A DNA stretch of 64,000 bases from Balneola sp. (GTDB taxonomy: Bacteria > Bacteroidota > Rhodothermia > Balneolales > Balneolaceae). Positions 1-9,173 of the stretch are shown in pieces. The stretch spans positions 806,001-870,000 of the forward strand of contig NZMW01000001.1 in the NCBI GenBank assembly GCA_002694685.1, read 5' to 3'. Under the pieces are notes generated by a model that saw nothing but the letters and a program-made list of their open reading frames with translations, did no database searches and was not told the DNA's origin. How positions within the stretch are numbered: the first letter of the stretch is position 1; each line of letters starts with the position of its first letter. The translations under genes and the position numbers were made by a program.

Positions 1-1122
1 GTGCTTGGTTGTATGGCTGAGCGTATTAAAGATCGTATAATTGAGCAAGAGCATTTGGTTGATATTGTAGTCGGACCTGATGCTTATCGTGATATTCCAC
101 GTTTGCTTGAGGAAGTTGAAGACGGCCGTAAAGCTGTAAATGTACTCCTTTCACTCGAAGAGACTTATGCTGATATAGCTCCGGTTAGAACTACCGGTAA
201 TGGCGTAAACGCTTTTGTATCTATCATGCGCGGATGTGATAATATGTGCGCTTTTTGTGTAGTGCCCTTCACACGTGGACGGGAAAGAAGCCGCCCAATG
301 GAATCGATCCTTAAGGAAGTTCGGCAGCTTAGCGACGAAGGTTATAAAGAAATTACCCTGCTAGGCCAAAATGTGAATTCTTACCTCGATGGTGAGAACA
401 CATTCACTAAGCTTATGGATGAGGTAAGTAAGGTTGATCCTGAAATTCGTTTCCGATTCTCCTCTCCCCACCCCAAAGATTTTCCAAACGACTTACTGCA
501 CTTAATAGCAGAGCGACCAAACCTTTGTAATTATATCCACATCCCTGCTCAGGCTGGAAGCGACACCATGCTGGAACGCATGCGACGCCCTTATACACGG
601 GAAGGATATTTGGAGCTGATCGAGAATATGAAGTCCATTATTCCGGGTGTTTCTCTTTCTACCGATATCATTACCGGTTTTTGTGATGAGACTGAAGAAG
701 AGCATCAGCAGACCTTGTCTCTTATGGCTGAAGTGGAATATGACCTCGCCTATATGTTTGCCTATTCTGAACGGGAACGAACGCTTGCTCACCGCAAGTA
801 TGAAGATAATGTACCTGAGGAAGTTAAAAAGCGCCGATTGACTGAGATCATCACTCAACAGCGTGAACTTCAGGAAGAACGAAATAAAGATGAAGTGGGT
901 CGCCGGCATCTGGTTTTAGTTGAAGGTACCAGTAAAAAGTCAGACGAACAGATGAGCGGCCGAACGGATACCAACAAAATGGTAGTATTTGACCGTAAGG
1001 ATTTTGAGCCCGGTGATTATGTGGAAGTAGAAGTTACAGAAACAACTTCAGCAACATTAATTGCTCGTTCCATCAGAAAAACAACTCTGTCCGAATATTA
1101 CGGAGCGGAAGTTGTAGCCTAA
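1..1122 (+). CDS. miaB: tRNA-2-methylthio-N6-dimethylallyladenosine synthase MiaB, 5' end outside window
   Basis: Radical-SAM methylthiotransferase that adds the 2-methylthio group to i6A37 of tRNAs. The visible 373 residues start inside the N-terminal UPF0004 domain at the conserved LGCMAER segment, whose Cys4 is a cluster ligand. They continue with the radical-SAM CxxxCxxC motif (Cys79, Cys83, Cys86) and end with a TRAM RNA-binding domain from about residue 300. The GTG at base 1 is an internal valine codon, not a start; the first part of the gene lies upstream of the window. MtaB and RimO are related, but the LGCMAER and [10 protein letters not shown] context fits MiaB best. The next gene begins at the base after the stop codon. 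Confidence 0.93.
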   Translation: MLGCMAERIKDRIIEQEHLVDIVVGPDAYRDIPRLLEEVEDGRKAVNVLLSLEETYADIAPVRTTGNGVNAFVSIMRGCDNMCAFCVVPFTRGRERSRPMESILKEVRQLSDEGYKEITLLGQNVNSYLDGENTFTKLMDEVSKVDPEIRFRFSSPHPKDFPNDLLHLIAERPNLCNYIHIPAQAGSDTMLERMRRPYTREGYLELIENMKSIIPGVSLSTDIITGFCDETEEEHQQTLSLMAEVEYDLAYMFAYSERERTLAHRKYEDNVPEEVKKRRLTEIITQQRELQEERNKDEVGRRHLVLVEGTSKKSDEQMSGRTDTNKMVVFDRKDFEPGDYVEVEVTETTSATLIARSIRKTTLSEYYGAEVVA

Positions 1123-2550
1123 GTGGGTGGTATTAAAACATATCTTAATACAGCTCTACTGATTTTTTTCCTGCTTGGAATAACAATGCAGGCGGTAGCA
1201 CAGCCAGCTTTAGGTGTTGTTTGGGACCAACCGGAAACGCTGGAGGAAGCTCAATCTGAGTTAGATTTATTTAAAGGCTCCGGAGTTGAGTATATTGAAC
1301 TCTCCCACCCTGTAAATAATGAAATACTTTCTTTGCTTGAAGGTACTTCATTTACGGTTTTCGTCAGACTCCAACCCGAGTTTTTAACTGTTTCCGACCT
1401 TTCTGAAAACAAAGATACCCTTCTAAGACAACTAACTTCCGATGTAAACAGGTACCAGAATAATACTTATATCAGAGGCATTGGTTTATTGAGTAACAGC
1501 CAAATAGCCCATCCAGGTTTTGATGAAATTATTAAGCCTTTCCTGGCATCATTCGCTGGCATGTCTAGTATATCATTCTATGCCTTCAATACTGACAAGT
1601 GGTATTATTTAGATAATACTGAGCAACACTTTGCTATTTACTTACCTCACCTGAGTTTTTCCGAGACTGATCTATATCGCTTTGATGAACTCATGAATTC
1701 AAGAAATTCATTAGTCTTTGTAAACAGTAATTGGCTGATTGAGGCTGTTAAAAACTATGCTGAGCTTTCGCAAAGTATCGTTGAGTATAAGGAAACTAAT
1801 AATTGGCAACTGGCACTTCCGAACGCCAAACCAGACCCCACTCCTTTTCCCAATTGGCTGGTGCTAATACTATTGCTCTCTTGGCTGGGGCTATCCATTC
1901 AGCTTCGTTTCCTGCCCTACATTCGTCCTATGCTGTTACGATACTTTTTAGCACATCGTTTTTTTGTTGATGATATTCTTCACTACCGTGAACGGGCGGC
2001 TTTAGGAGGGGTACTTCTCATGGTGCAGCATGCCCTATTCGCAGGAATAGTATCCTATATTTCAGCTAAGGTTTTATTCACTGAAGTTGGAGTAGAAGCC
2101 TTTTTTCATCACCTGCCTATTTTGGCTATAACAGGTTTTAATTATTTATCCTTTTTCTTTCTTGGGATAGTCATTGCCTTGTTGACACAAGTGATTGCCC
2201 TTTTATGGCTATACATCCCTGCTAAGCATATTGAGCATTTCAGCCAAGCTATAAACCTTTATGCCGGACTGTTCTTTATCGACTTCATCCTGACCACCAT
2301 AATGCTCACTTTATATATAACCGGTTTCGGGGCTACTTCCCTTTTAAGCATTGCTCTTGTTTTCGTAATTGTATGGTTTGCGGCATTTAATATAGCTGCA
2401 GTAGATATGTCAAAAAATATGGGTCAGGGAAAACTCACTTACCTCACTTTGACTGTTGGTTTGCACGCTGCAATCTCTGTTGGTTTGTTCACTTATTTAC
2501 TCTCCAGTACTGATTTAGTCCAGATAATCCAACTTTCAGCATCCCTTTAA
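1123..2550 (+). CDS. Unrecognised membrane protein, possible barrel-like N-terminus plus about 7 TM helices
   Basis: 475 residues, not assigned to a named family. A GTG start directly follows the miaB stop. It gives a signal peptide (residues about 1-26, ending AVAQ) and then a soluble part to about residue 235, with alternating strand and helix pattern such as GVEYIELSHP and RGIGLL. This looks like a TIM-barrel-type fold, but I see no catalytic motif. From about residue 245 to the end there are six or seven hydrophobic segments with histidines between them (HHLPIL, KHIEHF). The exported N-terminus therefore probably faces the periplasm. The ribosome binding site for the GTG is poor, so translational coupling to miaB is likely. 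Function unknown. Confidence 0.7.
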   Translation: MGGIKTYLNTALLIFFLLGITMQAVAQPALGVVWDQPETLEEAQSELDLFKGSGVEYIELSHPVNNEILSLLEGTSFTVFVRLQPEFLTVSDLSENKDTLLRQLTSDVNRYQNNTYIRGIGLLSNSQIAHPGFDEIIKPFLASFAGMSSISFYAFNTDKWYYLDNTEQHFAIYLPHLSFSETDLYRFDELMNSRNSLVFVNSNWLIEAVKNYAELSQSIVEYKETNNWQLALPNAKPDPTPFPNWLVLILLLSWLGLSIQLRFLPYIRPMLLRYFLAHRFFVDDILHYRERAALGGVLLMVQHALFAGIVSYISAKVLFTEVGVEAFFHHLPILAITGFNYLSFFFLGIVIALLTQVIALLWLYIPAKHIEHFSQAINLYAGLFFIDFILTTIMLTLYITGFGATSLLSIALVFVIVWFAAFNIAAVDMSKNMGQGKLTYLTLTVGLHAAISVGLFTYLLSSTDLVQIIQLSASL

Positions 2551-2581
2551 AGGACTAAGCAGAGCCTGCCAAAAAAACCAC

Positions 2582-4081
2582 TTAACGAAGTCCTTTCATA
2601 CTGCTATAGTAAACCTCATTAGATCGTACTTCTCTCTTAAAAGAGTGAATGTCTGTATCTTCGTCAATAACTAAGCACTCAACACCGATCATCTCAGCAA
2701 AATCACGGATGTGATCGACCGTTAACGCCTGACTGAATGAAGTATGATGAGCTGCACCGGCTAAAATCCAGGTAGAAGCTGCAGTTTTTAAATTCGGGTG
2801 TGGTTTCCATAACACTCTAGCCACAGGTAAGTTCGGCAACTCGGGAGTATCGACTGCCTCAACGGTATTCACAACCATTCGGTAACGATTTCCCATGTCC
2901 ATTAGTGCAACGTTTAGTCCTTTGCCGGGCGTACCAGTAAAAACAAGTCTCGCAGGATCTGCTTTTCCCCCAATTCCCAATGGGTGAACTTCTAAAGAAG
3001 GCTTTGCGCTTGCAATAGATGGACAAATTTCGAGCATATGAGCTCCTAAAACCTGCTGTTTTTCCGGATTAAAGTGGTAGGTGTAATCTTCCATGAAAGA
3101 TGTACCACCTTCTAGTCCCTCTGCCATAACTTTAGTTACACGAACAAGAGCCGCAGTCTTCCAATCTCCTTCCCCGGCAAATCCATAGCCCTGCTCCATT
3201 AAACGCTGCACACCAAGTCCCGGCAGCTGGGCGAGACCGTGGAGGTCTTCGAAAGTAGTAGTAAAAGCTTTGAAACCTCCTTCATCTAAAAAAGATTTTA
3301 TCCCCAATTCGATACGAGCAGCTTCTTTGATAGCATTTCTAAATTCTTCATCAGAAGCGTCGGAATCAGTAATGGCATACTTACTCTTATAAACATCAAT
3401 AAGCTTGGCTAGGTCTTCCTCAGGTACCGCATTCACGTATTCTACCAAGTCTCCGACACCAAAGCCTTTAACATCTAATCCAAAAAGAACTTCCGCTGAA
3501 ACTTTGTTGCCTTCAGTAACAGCAACATTTCTCATATTATCGCCAAAACGAGCAACTTTAAGGTTCTGAAGCTCATCTTTACCGATCGCAGCGCGGATCC
3601 AGGTGTCCAGATCTTTAATAACATCAGGGTCTTCCCAATGACCAACAATCACTTTCCGGTCAATCCCCATAAAAGCATTAATAAACCCAAATTCTCGTCC
3701 GCCATGTGCGGATTGGTTTAGGTTCATGAAATCCATATCAATATCGGACCAAGGGATATCTCTGTTGAATTGGGTGTGAAGATGTGCAAATGGTTTATCT
3801 AAAATTCGAAGGCCTTTAATCCACATTTTGGCTGGAGAAAAAGTATGCATCCAGGTAATAAGTCCAATGCAGTTGTCATCGCCGTTCGCCTCCCTACAGA
3901 TATTTTTAATTTCGTCTGAAGTTGTTAAAACCGATTTAAATATGATATTAGCGGGAGCTTTAACCTCTGCAGCCAGTCCATCTGCCACTTTCTTGGAGTG
4001 GGCTTCAACTTGTTTAAGGGTTTCCTCTCCGTATAGATGCTGACTCCCTGTAATAAACCAGATTTCTTTATTTATAGTCAT
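2582..4081 (-). CDS. araA: L-arabinose isomerase
   Basis: Converts L-arabinose to L-ribulose, the first intracellular step of bacterial arabinose use. It is 499 residues, the usual length. The N-terminus has the family signature WFITGSQHLYGEE. The C-terminal half contains FMEDYTYHF and VLGAHMLEICPS, which carry the metal-binding Glu and His residues of the family, and a late AAHHTSFS segment with the last metal His. ATG start at 4081. It is the last gene of the araB-araD-araA series, 81 bp after araD. The gene converges on the membrane protein gene ending at 2550, and I see no strong terminator in the 31 bp between them. Confidence 0.97.
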   Translation of the reverse strand: MTINKEIWFITGSQHLYGEETLKQVEAHSKKVADGLAAEVKAPANIIFKSVLTTSDEIKNICREANGDDNCIGLITWMHTFSPAKMWIKGLRILDKPFAHLHTQFNRDIPWSDIDMDFMNLNQSAHGGREFGFINAFMGIDRKVIVGHWEDPDVIKDLDTWIRAAIGKDELQNLKVARFGDNMRNVAVTEGNKVSAEVLFGLDVKGFGVGDLVEYVNAVPEEDLAKLIDVYKSKYAITDSDASDEEFRNAIKEAARIELGIKSFLDEGGFKAFTTTFEDLHGLAQLPGLGVQRLMEQGYGFAGEGDWKTAALVRVTKVMAEGLEGGTSFMEDYTYHFNPEKQQVLGAHMLEICPSIASAKPSLEVHPLGIGGKADPARLVFTGTPGKGLNVALMDMGNRYRMVVNTVEAVDTPELPNLPVARVLWKPHPNLKTAASTWILAGAAHHTSFSQALTVDHIRDFAEMIGVECLVIDEDTDIHSFKREVRSNEVYYSSMKGLR

Positions 4082-4162
4082 TGTCGAACCCTGCTTGTTT
4101 TAAAAATTCTGTTACCTGAGGCAACTATGTAATGCTCTCAAAAACCCATTCACATCTTTAAA

Positions 4163-4867
4163 TTATTCATCCTGTCCGTAGTATGAATCCGAACCATGTT
4201 TACGTTCATAATGCTTTTTAATTAAGCTGTCTTTGAGTCGAGGTGCATCAGGATTAATCTGAAGAGTCAGGTAAGCCATTTTAGCTACTTCTTCTAACAC
4301 AGCACTATTATAAACGGCCTTTTCAACTGTTTTTCCCCAGGTAAATGGTGCGTGATTCCCAACAAGTACCATTGGCACTTCTTCATAAGAAAGGTTTCTC
4401 TTTTTGAATAGGTCTATAATTTGATTTCCAGTCTCGTGTTCATAATCACCTTCAATCATTTCGTCTGCCATCGGGGGCGCACAAGGAATATCATGGGTCA
4501 AATGATCTGCGTGAGTAGTTCCCATAATTGGAACATCCAGCTGGCTCTGGGCCCAGGCTGTGCCGTAAGTAGAATGAGTGTGTACAATTCCACCAATTTT
4601 CTCCCATGTTTTATAAAGAAGGGCGTGGGTTTTTGTATCTGATGATGGGCGCATGTTTCCTTCAACAAGATTGTTGTCAAAATCTACAATCACAATATCT
4701 TCCGGCTTCAGTTCCTGATAAGGAACACCAGAAGGTTTTATAGCAAATACTTCATCCTTACGGTTAACAGCGCTTGCATTCCCGAAGGTAAACAGCACCA
4801 AACCCAGCTCTGGGAGCCTCATATTGGCTTCGTACACTTCCTGTTTTAGATCTTTATACTTGCTCAT
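4163..4867 (-). CDS. araD: L-ribulose-5-phosphate 4-epimerase
   Basis: Class II aldolase-fold zinc enzyme that epimerises L-ribulose 5-phosphate to D-xylulose 5-phosphate, the third step of the pathway. 234 residues from the ATG at 4867. A TTG two codons upstream is also open, but the ATG gives the standard MSKYKDLK start. Visible motifs are GNASAVN and KPSGVPY near the N-terminus, the zinc-binding HTHSTYGTAWAQ, HADHLTHDIPC, and a late histidine in GNHAPFTWG. It begins 16 bp after the araB stop and is followed 81 bp later by araA, so the three are almost certainly cotranscribed. Confidence 0.96.
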   Translation of the reverse strand: MSKYKDLKQEVYEANMRLPELGLVLFTFGNASAVNRKDEVFAIKPSGVPYQELKPEDIVIVDFDNNLVEGNMRPSSDTKTHALLYKTWEKIGGIVHTHSTYGTAWAQSQLDVPIMGTTHADHLTHDIPCAPPMADEMIEGDYEHETGNQIIDLFKKRNLSYEEVPMVLVGNHAPFTWGKTVEKAVYNSAVLEEVAKMAYLTLQINPDAPRLKDSLIKKHYERKHGSDSYYGQDE

Positions 4868-4883
4868 GGTCAATTACCCTAGC

Positions 4884-6551
4884 CTAATTCATAATCCTTT
4901 TTTCAATCACTTCACCAAATGACTTGTAGCGGTCATACATCGCCTTATAGCTTTCCACTTTTTCGGTATTTGGCTCGTACACGGTTTCAAAACCGCTCGC
5001 CATATTTTCCTTTGCCTCTTCAACGGTTGAAAATATTCCGGAAGCTGTGGCTGCAAAAACTGCTGCTCCTAATGCACAGGTTTGTTCAGATTTAGAAACT
5101 CTGATCGGCATGTTCAGAACATTGGCTAGGGTTTGCATCACAAACGGTGATTTCTTAGCCACTCCTCCCATCCCAATTACACCTTCAATTCGGATTCCTT
5201 CATTTATAAAACGATCTACAATCATTTTAGAACCAAAGCATGTAGCTTCGACTAAGGCTTTAAAAACTTTCGGGGCATTACTACCTAAATCAAGACCTTC
5301 AATGGCCCCTTTAAGCATTTGATTAGCATCTGGAGTTCTGCGACCGTTCAACCAATCTAAAGTAATGATCCCCGTATCAACGTCCTCGATCTTCTCAGCC
5401 GCCGCCGATAGATTTGAGATTAGCTTGTCCGTTGCTTCTTCGATGAGTGATTCTTTTTGCTCACTGGATAATGTTTGTGAGTCTTGAATAATTTCTTTGA
5501 ATGGATCAAGAATCAGGTCTTTAAACCAAGCGTATATATCTCCAAAGGCAGACTGACCTGCCTCCAAGCCAACCATCTCTGGAAGAATTGACCCGTCAAC
5601 CTGACCGCAGATGCCTCTTACCAGATTAGAGCCTACCTCCTCTTTCGGAGCCACTAGCATGTCACAGGTTGAGGTTCCCATAACCCTTACCAGTTGATAA
5701 GGCTCAATGTTGCCCCCAACAGCTCCCATGTGTGCATCAAAAGCTCCAACACCGATAACTACATCATCAGAAAGTCCAAGTTTTTTAGCCCATTCCTCTG
5801 AAATTGTCCCCGCCGCTTTATCAGAAGTGTAGGTGTGTTCATACAATCTGTCTCGCAATCCTGAAAGCAAAGGGTCGAGTTTGACCAAAAAATCTTCACT
5901 TGGTAAACCGCCAAATTCATCATGCCACATTGCTTTATGTCCTGCAGCGCATCTGCTCCTCTTCATTTCATGGACATCATTGGCTCCGGTCAATACGTAG
6001 GGTATCCAATCACATAACTCAACCCAGGAATAAGCGGCTTCTCGTATTTCTTTGTCCTCTCTTAATACATGGAGAATTTTTGCCCAAAACCATTCTGAAG
6101 AATATATACCGCCCACATATTTTGTGTAATCTATACCGCCCCAAGAACGGGATAAAGCATTGATTTCACCGGCTTCTTTAATTGAGGTGTGATCTTTCCA
6201 GAGAATAAACATCGCGTTTGGATTCTCTTGAAATCCCTCTTTTAGAGAAATTGGAGTTCCTGTTTTGTCTACAGCTACAGGAGTAGAACCTGTACTATCT
6301 ACTGAGATGCCTCTAATGTTTTTAGCTTCCCCTTCAGAAACCGAAGCTATAACGGATTTTAGCGTTCTTTCTAAACCTTCCAGATAATCAAGAGGGTGAT
6401 GTCTGAATCTATTTGTGCCAGGATCACAGTATTTTCCTTTCTCCCATCTGGAGTAATAATGCACAGCTTCAGCTATTTCATCTCCTTTTTCATTAACGAG
6501 AACCGAGCGTACAGAATCGGTACCATAATCAACACCAATTACATATCTCAT
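4884..6551 (-). CDS. araB: Ribulokinase
   Basis: FGGY-family sugar kinase that phosphorylates L-ribulose with ATP. 555 residues, typical for AraB. The N-terminal phosphate-1 motif is GVDYGTDSVRSVL, with a central VDSTGSTPVAVD and a C-terminal MGGVAKKSPFVMQTLANVL adenosine-binding region. ATG start at 6551. It is the first gene of araB-araD-araA. The 176 bp upstream, between it and the Nudix regulator gene, hold a perfect small inverted repeat that could be its operator. No arabinose transporter is seen in the window. Confidence 0.96.
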   Translation of the reverse strand: MRYVIGVDYGTDSVRSVLVNEKGDEIAEAVHYYSRWEKGKYCDPGTNRFRHHPLDYLEGLERTLKSVIASVSEGEAKNIRGISVDSTGSTPVAVDKTGTPISLKEGFQENPNAMFILWKDHTSIKEAGEINALSRSWGGIDYTKYVGGIYSSEWFWAKILHVLREDKEIREAAYSWVELCDWIPYVLTGANDVHEMKRSRCAAGHKAMWHDEFGGLPSEDFLVKLDPLLSGLRDRLYEHTYTSDKAAGTISEEWAKKLGLSDDVVIGVGAFDAHMGAVGGNIEPYQLVRVMGTSTCDMLVAPKEEVGSNLVRGICGQVDGSILPEMVGLEAGQSAFGDIYAWFKDLILDPFKEIIQDSQTLSSEQKESLIEEATDKLISNLSAAAEKIEDVDTGIITLDWLNGRRTPDANQMLKGAIEGLDLGSNAPKVFKALVEATCFGSKMIVDRFINEGIRIEGVIGMGGVAKKSPFVMQTLANVLNMPIRVSKSEQTCALGAAVFAATASGIFSTVEEAKENMASGFETVYEPNTEKVESYKAMYDRYKSFGEVIEKRIMN

Positions 6552-6629
6552 TGCACCTAAATTTTATTTAACCAATGCTAAACTTAGAACCACTCATTCT
6601 AAGCTTGAATACTCAGGAATTGTTTATAA

Positions 6630-6644
6630 GTGTTATTTTAACAC
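6630..6644. promoter_or_regulatory. Inverted repeat upstream of araB, candidate AraR operator
   Basis: Perfect 15-bp dyad GTGTTA-TTT-TAACAC, 79 bp upstream of the araB start, in the only non-coding gap before the araBDA operon. The adjacent gene encodes a Nudix-fold regulator of the type known to control arabinose genes in Bacteroides. That it is the actual operator is inference; I do not recall the published consensus well enough to compare. Confidence 0.4.
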
Positions 6645-6727
6645 CTTTTTTTACTTCACACAAATAATTTGATTTCAACATCAAGTTATTGTTACTCGTG
6701 AATTGCTGCTAAATATCAATTGAACGT

Positions 6728-7435
6728 CTAGGATGTAAGCGGCTTGAAGACCAAATGATCCCCTGCTGTAACTTTTTCTGAATACTTCTTTTCGTCAAAC
6801 TCGTAAAAGAATGCCCCTTTTTTAGAGTACTTTTTTTGTTTTTCATCTGTCTTAATTAAGACATCCATAGACAGAATTCTTCGGCGGAAGTTTCTCTTAT
6901 CAAGCCTGGTATCATAGATGCTCTCGTACAAGTTCTGCAGTTCCGGGAGCGTGAATTTTTCGGGTAGAAGTTCAAAACCTACTGGTTGATGAGAAGCTTT
7001 ATACCTCAAACGCTTTAGGGCGGCTTCAACCATATCCTCATGGTCAAAGATTAAATCCGGAATTTCATGTATAGAAAACCAAGAGGCTGAATGTTGTTCT
7101 ACTAATTCTTTGTCGTGTTCATGAATATCAATCAAAGCATAGTAGGCTACCGAAATGGTTCGGTCAAACGGCTCCCTATTTAAATCTCCAAAGGCATATA
7201 ATTGTTCTAGATATATATTTTGTAAGCCCGTAAGGTTATTTAGAATCTGCCCGGCTGCGTCATCCAGACTTTGATCTTTATTAAGAAACCCTCCCATTAG
7301 TGACCACTTTCCTTTCTCAGGTTCGAAATCACGCTTTATAAGTAACAACTTCAGTTCATTTCGATCGAACCCAAAGATGATACAATCCAGAGCAACTAAT
7401 AATTTGTCATGATCTTTGTAGTAGTCTTCCTTCAT
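6728..7435 (-). CDS. Nudix-fold transcriptional regulator, AraR-like (NrtR superfamily)
   Basis: 235 residues: an N-terminal Nudix domain (about 8-150) and a C-terminal winged-helix domain (about 155-230, with LPELQNLYESIYDTRLDKRNFRRRIL). The Nudix box begins GGFLNKDQSLDDAA, but the catalytic acidic residues of the GX5EX7REUXEEXGU signature are replaced (Gln, Ile, Asn, Leu). It should therefore bind a sugar or nucleotide ligand rather than hydrolyse one. Bacteroides AraR, an arabinose-responsive repressor, has this architecture. Its position between the arabinofuranosidase and araB supports the same role here. A 9-5-9 imperfect inverted repeat lies upstream of its start and could serve autoregulation. 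Confidence 0.85.
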   Translation of the reverse strand: MKEDYYKDHDKLLVALDCIIFGFDRNELKLLLIKRDFEPEKGKWSLMGGFLNKDQSLDDAAGQILNNLTGLQNIYLEQLYAFGDLNREPFDRTISVAYYALIDIHEHDKELVEQHSASWFSIHEIPDLIFDHEDMVEAALKRLRYKASHQPVGFELLPEKFTLPELQNLYESIYDTRLDKRNFRRRILSMDVLIKTDEKQKKYSKKGAFFYEFDEKKYSEKVTAGDHLVFKPLTS

Positions 7436-7461
7436 AAAAAACTTTATTCCTAAACTTCATT

Positions 7462-7484
7462 TTAACCCAATAATTTTGAGTTAA
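7462..7484. promoter_or_regulatory. Inverted repeat upstream of the AraR-like gene
   Basis: Dyad TTAACCCAA-TAATT-TTGAGTTAA, 9-5-9 with one mismatched pair, 27 bp upstream of the regulator start and downstream of the arabinofuranosidase stop. It shares TTAAC/GTTAA elements with the araB dyad, but in a different arrangement. It may be an autoregulatory operator or just AT-rich symmetry. Confidence 0.3.
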
Positions 7485-7539
7485 TATGCAGAATATAATT
7501 CACTTCAAAAGAAAAAGGATAATAATCTGTTTCCTGCTG

Positions 7540-9132
7540 TCATTCCACACTAATAACCACGATAGAATGTGGCGGAATCTCTAAGCTTAGCTTTCCGTCT
7601 CTTAACCTTGCATTTTCAAAAGAAACTGGGGCAACTTGTTGAGGATTATTAACTGTATTAACCGCATCTACTGAGTTTGCTGTTAAAAGCCTGCCTGAGC
7701 CGGATACAATTCGGTTTGCTTCTGCACCGCGAATTTCTATGATAACATCATTCGATTCTTTTGGATGAGTGTTGGTGACTGTAAAATGCATTACTCTGTT
7801 CTTATCTCTGGAAGCCGTTGCGCTTATAACCGGCACTCCGGGTTCACTATCTGCTAGCTCAAACCTGTCCTGAACTTCCTTATCTCCCGGCCCTTCATAT
7901 TTTTTTGCATGAATGTGAATGGGCAGTAACACTGAGTTTTGATGTACTTTATAAAAGTGGAATACGTGGTACGTTGGAGTTAGAAACATATCAGCGCCAT
8001 CGGTAATAATCATAGCTTGTAATACATTTACTGTTTGGGCGATGTTCGCAAGCTTCACTCTTTCGGCATGCGCGTTCATAATATCCAGACTTAAAGAGGC
8101 TATCAGCGCATCCCTAAGAGAATTTTGTTGCTCTAAAAAACCTGGGTTTGTACCCTCTAGCGGGTTCGTCCAAACGCCCCATTCATCAACGGCCAGTGCT
8201 ACATTTTTTTCAGGATCGTATTGATCCATAATATCAGAATGTCTGGTGATAAACTCGTCCAGCAGAGATGCTGCTTTGAGTCCCCGGTAATACATTTCTT
8301 CTCCGAAATCTTTAGAAGGACCCTTGTCAGCCCACCCCTCACCCGGGATTGTATAATAATGCAAAGAGATAGCGTCCATCATATTTCCAGCCTCGCGCAT
8401 TACCGTTTCCGTCCATTCATACTCAACATCATACATGCCACTGGCAATTTTATATAATGGAGTATCATTAAAGCTTTTAGCATACGTTTGGTAGCGGCGG
8501 TAAAGATCCGCATAGTAATCTGCAGTCATATTCCCTCCGCACCCCCAGCTTTCATTTCCAATACCAAAGAACTTGATGTCCCAGGGCTCTTCTCTGCCAT
8601 TTATGCGGCGGAGATTTGCTAGCTCACTGTCTCCCGAAAAAGTCATGTACTCAAGCCAGTCTTGCATCTGGGCCGGCGTACCACTTCCAACATTAGCAGA
8701 TATATATGGCTCAGCATTGATAAGCTCAGTGAAGCGAAGAAATTCATGAGTTCCGAAGCTGTTATCATCAATCACCATACCCCAGTGCGTATTTACAGTC
8801 TTTGGTCGCTCTGAGCGTGGCCCGATTCCATCCCTCCAATCATATTCATCCGCAAAACAACCGCCGGGCCAGCGAATATTTGGGATTTGAAGTTCTTGAA
8901 GGGCCTCTAAAACATCCGTGCGATAACCCTCTGTATTGGGAATATTTGAATCTAAGCCAACCCAAATGCCTTCATAGACTCCCCTACCCAGATGTTCTGC
9001 AAATTGTCCATATATGTGCTCGCTGATTGTATGTTCAGCTTGGTCTACATTTACAATTATAGTTGACTGTGCAAGTACCTGTGCGCTCAGTGGGAATAGA
9101 GTAAGTGCTAAAAGCAGAAATAATTTCTTCAT
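7540..9132 (-). CDS. Exported alpha-L-arabinofuranosidase, GH51
   Basis: Retaining glycosidase that releases terminal L-arabinofuranose from arabinan or arabinoxylan. 530 residues with a signal peptide (MKKLFLLL to about residue 22, ending VLAQ), so it acts in the periplasm or outside. The GH51 acid/base Glu lies in FFGIGNESWGCGG and the nucleophile Glu in LAVDEWGVWTN. A C-terminal beta-sandwich ends the protein. The GGCFADEYDWRDGIG segment is also typical. It sits between galM and the AraR-like gene on the same strand and supplies the substrate for the araBDA products. Confidence 0.95.
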   Translation of the reverse strand: MKKLFLLLALTLFPLSAQVLAQSTIIVNVDQAEHTISEHIYGQFAEHLGRGVYEGIWVGLDSNIPNTEGYRTDVLEALQELQIPNIRWPGGCFADEYDWRDGIGPRSERPKTVNTHWGMVIDDNSFGTHEFLRFTELINAEPYISANVGSGTPAQMQDWLEYMTFSGDSELANLRRINGREEPWDIKFFGIGNESWGCGGNMTADYYADLYRRYQTYAKSFNDTPLYKIASGMYDVEYEWTETVMREAGNMMDAISLHYYTIPGEGWADKGPSKDFGEEMYYRGLKAASLLDEFITRHSDIMDQYDPEKNVALAVDEWGVWTNPLEGTNPGFLEQQNSLRDALIASLSLDIMNAHAERVKLANIAQTVNVLQAMIITDGADMFLTPTYHVFHFYKVHQNSVLLPIHIHAKKYEGPGDKEVQDRFELADSEPGVPVISATASRDKNRVMHFTVTNTHPKESNDVIIEIRGAEANRIVSGSGRLLTANSVDAVNTVNNPQQVAPVSFENARLRDGKLSLEIPPHSIVVISVE

Positions 9133-9173
9133 GATGAAAATGTTGGAGGTAAAGAATTCTAACTATTATAGCC

